Assembly: GCA_007922195.1 (NCBI GenBank)
Contig: ML681981.1
Span: 9,731,857-9,795,856, forward strand
DNA: 64,000 nt
Reading direction: 5' to 3'
Source of the DNA: Podocnemis expansa
Lineage: Eukaryota > Chordata > Testudines > Podocnemididae
Part shown: positions 56,040 to 64,000 of the stretch, piece after piece
Layout of the letters: the number at the start of each line of letters is the position of its first letter
How positions within the stretch are numbered: the first letter of the stretch is position 1
Notes under the pieces: model-generated
The model's input: the letters and a program-made list of their open reading frames with translations, nothing else
Told to the model about the DNA's origin: nothing
Database searches by the model: none
Program-made: the position numbers and the translations under genes

Positions 56040-57980
56040 TTGTGGGGGGGGAAGAGGAGAAAATTAATGCAAAGGTAAAAGCTTCAATCTCCCAGCACTA
56101 GCACCGTGGCTGGATGCCTCCAGAAGCCAGCTGCCGTTAACCAAGACAATGACAATACACCCACTCCTGTGTGAGACTTTCTGAGTACCCAGCAAAATGT
56201 GTCCTCCAATGGTAATTTGACAACCTGTGCATTTAAGAGTAGAGTTAAGAGTATCATACCTATAACACCACTTTAAAAAGCCCCAACCTCCTTAGCTGAA
56301 TTTATACTATTAACATTTATTACTGTTCACCATTAGTAGTCTGAATTATTTTATTGAGAGATATTCCAATAGAACAACTATCCCAGTATCCCATGTCTCA
56401 ATGACAAAGTACGTTGTAGTGCTGTATCACACCTATGTAATATCTTTCATCTCACATTACTTTCTTTAACGTATCTGTAAAAATAGCATTACATGGTTCC
56501 ATGGTCTGGCAATAGACATGGTAGCCAGCTAGTGCTCAAGGCACTGCAGAGCAGTGGGGAGAGGAGAAATTTCTCAGCATGAGACTAGAGTAAATCTTAC
56601 TTCCACAGGACTGTTAAAGTGTTATGCATCTCACAGGATGTTAATGCATATGGCAGCCCTGTTAAGGCATTCTGGGAGCCTAGGTGGATCCTCTTACAGC
56701 CAGTGGGACTGCAGGCAACTGGGTCGAGGAGTAGTTGCCACTCTGCTTCCTCTCTTGTTGCTCTCCTTGATGGATTGCAGCATGGACAGAATAGTTGGTG
56801 GCAGCAATGAGAAGAGACAACGGCAGCAGGCAGCTGACTAACAATGACATAATGCAGTGGTGACAGTGTTATCTCCAAACTTTTCAACCAGACATAAGCT
56901 CCCTTTTGCAAACAGTACCTCTTCAGATTACAGCCCTGCAGAGATCCCAGTTTCTTTCCAAGACAGCAAATCCAGCTTCTCTCCTAGACATTCCCAACAG
57001 CATCCAGTTCGCACCAGTGCGAACCCGCATATTGACAATAACCTTGGCATTCTTCAGGCACCCTTCAGCACTCACTGATCCAAGCATCCAGACATCCACA
57101 AGTATTTCCAGATATAGATTCCGATTTTTGCACAGCTCCATGTGCTAATCTCTGCCACTGCTTGATCATAGTTACTAACCATAAGCTGAAACATCCACAC
57201 TTTTCCAAGAGAATCTCAGCTCATTTGTTTTAAAAATAAAATTGTGAGTCATCCTGATTAGCCTCCATGTAACTGTTGGCTCAAAACCTAAGTACAGATT
57301 CTATGATGAGTCTGGAAATGTTGCAGTAATGTCCCAATTTAAATATATCCTGAACCTTGTTGATCAGACAAATGAGGGAATCTTCCTTTGCTAGGGTATC
57401 ATTTGCTGGTGTCGGGATGTGTTGCTGCATGCTCCAGAACATCCTTGCAATCTGTTGATGTCCAGTTCTTGGGTGACATTTGGAAGCCAGCTTTTTTAAT
57501 GTGTGGCAGGAGACTGGTCTGGCAATGTGAAAGCCAAGGATCAGAAAGTGGAGGAGGCTATGAGAGTGATATAAAGTCAGCCACCTTTGGTTTCTGAATG
57601 AATAAACAGAGACCCCTGTTCCTGTCTGAGTCACTTATGGGATCAAATCCTTAGTTTCACATGTGGGATTAAAATGGTTAAAATTTACCATTTCATTTTG
57701 TGCATGCACTCATGCAGATTTTTCCAACAGTTACAGCTATTTTACAGCTGAGTTTTCTGAAGCTCAGCAGAGCATTTACCTACATGCTGAGAACTATATT
57801 CATCTCAAATTTCAAGTGTTGGTTGTTAGAAGTGTTCCTTGCCCCTCCCAGAAACTAAATATAACATTTTTTTTTGTTAGATAAGGAAAGCATATTGTCA
57901 CTCTTGCCTTACTCAAAACTGGGCGAAAGGGTCAGACATTTAAGGACTCTGCCTCACTCTAATGCAAAAGGGATTTAAAA
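56036..57980 (+). other. Intron with unassigned ORF-rich segment
   Basis: Between 56530 and 57640 several ORFs of 60-117 residues occur on both strands, the longest at 57281-57634 on the minus strand. No domain, splice site or known repeat was recognised. Confidence 0.3.
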
Positions 57981-58112
57981 GTAAGAAGTCTTGCGGCACT
58001 TAAAGACTAACCGATTTATTTATTGCATGAGCTTTCATGGGAAAAATCCTACTTTGTCAGACACTTAGAAGATGGGGGAACTTATAGAATGGGAGGAAAA
58101 TAAATAAATGAT
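57981..58112 (-). repeat. Penelope-like element tail, antisense
   Basis: 'cttaaagactaaccgattta', 'gcatgagctttcatggg' and 'gggggaacttatagaatggg' match the PLE tail over about 130 bp, truncated at both ends. Confidence 0.75.
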
Positions 58113-59134
58113 GGCTTAACTCCAGCTATATTTCCCTCTCCCTTGCACAAATGCTTAGTACTACAAGAGAGACTGTTGGAGAATGGAAGGCAAGAACATG
58201 GTTCTTGGCAAAGCCGTGCTCCACATCTAGCTGTTGGGAGCTGGAAGTTGTTAGATTTGCTAAGGATAATTTAGTTTAAATTACTCTGATAAAGATTTTC
58301 TCCTGCAATTTATTGCTGATTCATTTCCCAATTTAAAGAGTTCTTCTCAAACTTGGAGGGAAAAAGTCACTTTGTGATGAGACAAAGCCTGGAAGTGTCA
58401 GCCCAGAAAGTGTAAGCTACAAGTTAAGTGTCTGGAAAACAGTTGGGTATCATGTGCACTGCATTGGAACTTTAACTATTGCTCCTGCTCAGGTCTAGTA
58501 AAATAAGTAGCTTTGACATATTTTGTTTAAAAGGGGTGAGGGGATGTAATAGAGCACCAAAATACAAAATAAAAGTGATTCTGGCAACTGTCCAACCAGA
58601 TGCCATTACATCATTCCACATCAAACTAAAATACCTTGTTAATTGTTGTGTGTGGAATGCTACTGGTCCAGGAGGAGTTTAGAACAAAGCTTAGAACAGT
58701 GCCATTGTGTGGGAATGTCTTTAGAAATATTAATTTTTTAATGCCTTACTTACTAGTGCTACATATAGAGTCATAAATAAAAGCTCACAGGAAACTATTC
58801 ACCCGGGATGCATAGGAAGAGGCTCCTAACGTGTAGACAGGGAGGAATAGGGAGAGAGCTGTCCCAGTTTCTGAGGGACTCCACTGAGTCATTAACTCTT
58901 CTGTGACCTCTCTATCACATTGTAGAGACCAAATGTAATGCACAGTCTGCATTTCCTTCAATGAAATAGAATGCAATTCTGTGCTACAAACAATAATGCG
59001 GGGCGCCATGTTGTCTCTCAACGACTTCCATAGCAGCCATACTCAATTTACTCCCAACAATGCATACTGAAGTCAGGGTCTACAAGTTAAGCTATATTCT
59101 CTTCTTCTCTTTAAAATAAGATTTCACATTCATA
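58113..59134 (+). other. Intron, no feature recognised
   Basis: No supported exon or repeat. Confidence 0.4.
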
Positions 59135-59255
59135 TAGTGTTTGTTTGGAATACTGTACAGAATTAGTTTATCCTCATAACATCCCTATAAGTGCCACCAT
59201 TTTACGGATGAAAAACAGACTAAAATGTGAAGTAACCGATCAAAAGCCACACAAA
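59135..59255 (-). repeat. MIR-like SINE core fragment
   Basis: 'cctcataacatccctataag', 'accattttacggatgaaa' and 'aagtaaccgatcaaaagcca' follow the conserved core order of MIR-type CORE-SINEs. The copy is old and diverged. The strand is assigned from the usual MIR consensus and is tentative. Confidence 0.55.
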
Positions 59256-59523
59256 AAGTAAGTAAAAAAGCATGTGTTAGAATGTGTTTTTCTGAATTAC
59301 TCTGACTATAAATATCAACTCCAACAATAAAGACTCTGCAGGCCAGATTAGGCCCTTACTTGTTGCTCACTTTCATTCAATCATTTTTGCACAGTGTAAT
59401 CAACTGCAATTTAACCAATACTGTTGGATGACGAAGAAGTTACAGAAATCCTCTCTCTCTCTCTCAGCCGTGTTAGCCTGCAGAGGTAACAGGAGTAAAT
59501 GTAATAGAATTTTGTCTCTACAG
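59256..59523 (+). other. Intron with a short (CT)n
   Basis: (CT)n lies at 59451-59465 and is followed by 'cagccgtgttagcctg', which may be a PLE tail end, too short to be sure. Confidence 0.4.
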
Positions 59524-59689
59524 TGGGAACGGTGCTAGCGTTTCTGGTGCCTCCCTGCAGTGCAGCAGGCGCTGGTGCAGACAAGTGACATCATAGCGCA
59601 GTGCAACGGCACAGTCCCCGTTTTGGCACCGCTCTAACGTTGGCACCCCTGCAACACTTACCGGGCTTACTGCATTGCGCTGGCCCTGT
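59524..59689. mobile_element. Short repeat with 7-bp direct flanks, sibling of 28258-28528
   Basis: It shares 'aagtgacatcat', 'gcaacggcacagtcccc', 'gcaacacttacc' and 'gcgctggccctg' with the nested repeat near 28340-28440. It is flanked by 'tctacag' at 59517-59523 and 59690-59696. Confidence 0.55.
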
Positions 59690-62600
59690 TCTACAGATAG
59701 TCAATATGACTCTGAATTCACACTGGGAGGCTTTCTCTTACGTAAAATGCTGTCTTTTTATACAATCACTTTTCAAAGTAGAGCTGCACACTGAGATACA
59801 AACATAAAGCTGTGATTTAATTTTGTGATATTGCAAAAACAACTTCCATTGTATATTACTGACTAGAGAATCTGTATAAAAAGGAAGAGGTTGTTAAAAT
59901 GATTTGGAACCCCAATTTCCCTGCTGCTGTTATGAAGTTGGTAGAAATGAGAAACCATTACCTGAATGGAGACTCTTCTCAAGAGAGCAGTATGTATATG
60001 GTACACAACATTGTTCCCTCAGCCTAGTGCAATTTGACTTGTTCATGTGCATTTAATACATCTTGTCATGATACACTTCCCATAAATTATGTTGAAATAA
60101 GGAACAGGCTAAGATTTTATTAAACTGAAATTTAGTTGCACTTCTCCACTACTTCTGATCTTTCTCAGGCTGTGGCATAGTCTTTGACCTTCTAAACAGG
60201 ATCCTGTGTCATTCTCAACAGTGTTTCACAGAAGATAAATTGGTATTGGTTTACTGACACTTTGTTTTAAGGACATACTTGGCAGACCCTTCATTCAAAA
60301 CATTCCAGTTTTCAGTTTCCTTATTTCTATGTATTCTGTGTCACAAGAGAAAATTTCTTTTACCAGCAATTTATTTTTTAAAACATTTTAAACATGTTTT
60401 TTCCAGCTCTCCAATTTTTTAGTTGTCTTTATTACTGTTGTCTTTATTATTATTGCTTTGTCATGGCTTCCAGGTCTTTCCAATGAACTCTGTCATGCAT
60501 ATTTCTTTTGCTCCAAGACTATACAAATGCTACATTCAGTGGGCATACACAATTTAGATAGAAGGGCCCACTGGCAATACAACAAATCAAGTGGTTAGCA
60601 AGACATAAAATACCAAACTCTGGTTTCCATGCCCCAAAGCTCACAATAGACTATAATGAATTGAATAATCTACACAAAGAGAGGCACAAAGTCACTGTTT
60701 TATTCTAAGGCATAAGCACCCTAACAGTGGCATGTGTGGAAAGTGTGGTTGTCCATCTACAAAAATCTGAGGATTTTCTTCTCACTAACATTACTAATGC
60801 ACCTGCCCCAAATAGATAAAATAACGTAATGTGCTCAATAAATGTTATAGGAGAAAAAATCATAGCAGTCAATGGCAAATTGAACAGAAATGCTGTCGAA
60901 TGGTAGCCCCAAAGTGTACTTGCTGAGTCATCTGCTCTGAGAACATATCCTATTCATGCTGTAGCTCATGCATGTGGAATTTAGCACAGAAGGAGTTAGG
61001 TTGTTGTTGGGAGACACCTACAATTTCTCTGATCATATTCCCACATCTCTAGCATCCTGCGTAGGTGAGCTCACCAAAGAATGGTGAAATGCTATGTTTA
61101 GAACATTTCCCAGTATGTCTACTTTGTGGGACAGCTACTGAGCTTGAATGTTTGTTTTTAACCACTTACCCAGTGAGAAAGAATGTTTGCCTATTAAAAA
61201 AGCATTAATTCTTAATTTATTCAAATATAAACAGTTATATTTAAAATATTCAAAATGGCATTAAAATTCAGAGTCATAGATATATTCTATGTGACATTTG
61301 TCACATATATTCATTTGTTTCTTTTATGTACAAAGTTAGGAGTTTAGAGTTTTCCTGGGTCCTACCCCCACTACATTCTTCTCTACCCCTTTTAAAATAG
61401 ATTTTAAAAGGAAACCATGTGAGAACTACAGTTGGAATATTTTTAAGTGTTAAGTCAAAATTGAGATTTAACAGTGCAAGGAGTAAATAATTTAAACTTC
61501 TGTGTTTGTGTTCTCAGTCTCATTATAAGTTTATTAAGATGTGTGTGTGTGTGAGCGAGCGAGAGAGGATTTCTGTTGCTGTAGAGATGTGCAATGAATC
61601 ACTCATGCTCTTCCAAATATGCTTTTTGTAATTCAGATAAAATTTGTAAGAAGATCTTGTTTGTCATATCATTTCTATTTTGTTATCGCTCAGTCACCTT
61701 GTTATATTAAAATGTACTGTTATAGAAGGGCCCTTAAGAAGTATTCAAACTCACCACCACAGCATTTAGGCTGGGACCTAGCTGACTCCTTGTCCATCGT
61801 TGCTCAGTGTTCAAAACCATAGCTAATCTGGAATTTAGGATTGGATAATGGTCATTTTTTATACAGAGAATAAAAGGGATACATCTTTCAGTTAACAAAA
61901 AGCTTTTCATACAGAAATTAGATAGAGGAATAAAGAAAAAGATGTAATTATTATAATGATGGGTTAGATCTTTGGATGCATATTGTAATCAGTGATTCCT
62001 GTGGTGCTGTACTGCAATCATTGTTTAGTGCTGACAGAAGAGACAAGATAAGAGATTATCGTAAAATACTGTAGCAGCTTTTGATCTAAAGACCTATAGC
62101 AGAATCATGCTTCTCTTTTCCAAACGGTGCTAATGATTCTGAATATTTAGGAGGGGGAGGGGCTGAGCTGGTAGGGAGGAGAACCTAAGAGGCAGAACAT
62201 TTTTCACTTGATTAAGAAACTCTTCTCTGGCAGTTATCCATGAATATTTTTCTTCTTTCAGTTGCTTTATAAAACTCAGCAATGGGACTGTAACAGTTTG
62301 ATGCAACATCTTCAAGATATTAATTTCACAAATCTTTTATTATATACTTATCTGTGTCATCAATAATTATTTAATCAGTGAATAAATTGTGCTGGTGCCA
62401 GGATATGCTTATTATAGCATTTTGGGATTTATATTAAGTGCTATCAAAGTGATATACAAAGATAGATCCATAAAGCACCTCTGAATAAATTCTTTCCTAC
62501 TTTGTACTTTGCTTAAAGTGTACAGTTTGAAAATGTGGGTATTCTATCAGTAAATGAGTACTTTAAATTATAAAAATTTCAAAAACCTAAGGGATTCATA

Positions 62601-63958
62601 GATTATAGTTTTAGAAACAGGTGTCTCCATCTGCACTACTCCTTCTGCTATGCAGATGCTTTACAACTCAGGATATAGTATCTAATCCTGAAACCCTTAT
62701 TCATGCTGAATAAGCTTCATGTCTGTGATTAGTGTCTTTGAAGTCAGTGAGACTTCTTGCATAAGTAATAGTTGCAGGATTGGGCTCAGTCATTTGAATA
62801 GACATTATCACCAAGAGACAGTTGAGGATTAAATATACTAATCATTTTTTCCAGAGACATCCCAAGAATGAAAAACAGATGTTCTGAAGCAGTACTTAAA
62901 TGCATCTTCCATGCTCTACAAATGACATAATACATAAACAATTAAATTGGTTTCACTCCAAAAATGGGTGTGCATGATTTTTTTGTAAAGTTGGCCAAAC
63001 CAAAAATTTACATTCTGCAAGAGTTCAAAAGGTTACAAGGCTGTTTTAGAAATTAGCAGTGAACCAGTAGCAGGTTTCATTGAGCGTCACTTGGCATGTC
63101 TCTTCATGCTTCCAGGGGTTTGCAAATAACAAGGGAAAAAATATGGCATGTTTGATGTCAAACAAAAGATCATTTTCTCCTTTTTTGACATCTAGCTTTA
63201 AACAATGTTTAGTTTGTTTGCAATCTTTAATTTAGAAAATCTGTTCAGAATACTTGGTGCTTATTTCATTTTTCATTTTAGTCTGATTCCCAAGACTAGA
63301 TAGGAAGATACTGATGGAAAAAGTGCCTCTAAGACCAGTTGTGTTGGGAGAAGTAAATTCAAAGTATTGCTGTTCCAACATTACTCTAAATATGCCACAC
63401 AAGTTACTTAGCTTAATTTATGCAATATTGATGTCACATTGATGTTATATTTCCTGGTCTGCTAGTTTGTTGCCTTGTGACACAATGTGATAATGAACAC
63501 TTAAATTCAACATAAAATACACCCTCAATAAACAGTGATCACATTCACTGAAAGCACCTCGTGAACAACGGAGTCAGTTTAATGAATTGTTGTTAGTGTA
63601 GTGATGGTTGGTCAACTTTTGTGGACTCTAGTGAGTTACATTTCCAGGTTGTCAGCTCATGGACACATATGTTTTGTGAAGTTGTCTTTACATGCAGACA
63701 GGTTGTGGATTTTCTCCCCTGCCGTGACTTCTGCTAATAGGTATTGCTTGACACCATGCAACTTTCAATAACCTTTTAATAGTAGCAATGCTGCCCTTTG
63801 AATGAGAAGGTAAATTGGTTTCCTTTCTATCATCTCTATTAGCGGTATGCTAAAAATTATATAATACCTCTCAGAACTGTAGGGTATATTTCAAGCAACC
63901 TAGTGTAAAAACATTCATGTCTGCACACAACACCATTGCTACAAAAATTGTATTTTTT
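59690..63958 (+). other. Intron or downstream sequence, no gene recognised
   Basis: A (GT)n then GAGCGAGC tract lies at 61541-61567. I looked for an Ig-domain or hormone-receptor-domain exon of the ADGRA gene and saw none. Confidence 0.4.
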
Positions 63959-63961
63959 ACA

Positions 63962-64000
<39 letters not shown>
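63959..64000. repeat. (ACGC)n microsatellite running off the window edge
   Basis: About ten perfect ACGC units that continue past the last base, so the full length is unknown. Confidence 0.97.

Noticed and set aside
48755..64000. Ig-like or hormone-receptor-domain exon of the ADGRA gene
   Set aside because: I scanned the + strand for the expected cysteine and tryptophan patterns next to splice sites and found none. The next exon probably lies beyond the window.

Overview
The window looks like vertebrate nuclear DNA: AT-rich, with long introns, GT-AG exons and dense old transposon remnants. The repeat mix points to a sauropsid, most likely a turtle, and a softshell-type turtle would fit. The diagnostic repeats are CR1 tails, Penelope-like element (PLE) tails, hAT elements, DIRS-like remnants and 'GGCTATGTCTACACT'-type foldback MITEs. 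This assignment is inference from repeat recognition. Most of the short ORFs in the window lie in introns or repeats and look non-coding.

One gene is well supported, on the + strand and incomplete at both ends. Four exons (30176-30247, 36936-37007, 47125-47196, 48591-48754) join in phase. They encode three 24-residue leucine-rich repeats followed by a cysteine-rich LRR C-terminal cap, in the manner of an adhesion GPCR of subfamily A. Compared from memory, the sequence is closer to ADGRA2 (GPR124) than to ADGRA3 (GPR125). An ADGRA1-type paralogue that keeps its ectodomain cannot be excluded. I found neither the signal-peptide and first LRR exons upstream nor the Ig, hormone-receptor, GAIN and 7TM exons downstream.

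Layout. 1-30175: upstream intron or flank, with PLE tails (two as outward-facing inverted pairs), two related hAT elements (one keeping a transposase C-terminus), CR1, MITEs, a GC-rich minisatellite and two LTR-like candidates. 30248-36935: a hAT-like element with a C-rich core and an antisense PLE broken by two later insertions. 37008-47124: two PLE tails and a DIRS-like retroelement remnant in non-canonical order. 47197-48590: two foldback MITEs. 48755-64000: downstream intron with PLE, CR1, MIR-like and possible RTE fragments, ending in an (ACGC)n tract that runs off the edge.

I see no operon-like system, CRISPR array, RNA gene or intact mobile element, and nothing that amounts to a new biological system. 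The most informative structures are the nested and inverted transposon insertions with readable target-site duplications (TSDs).
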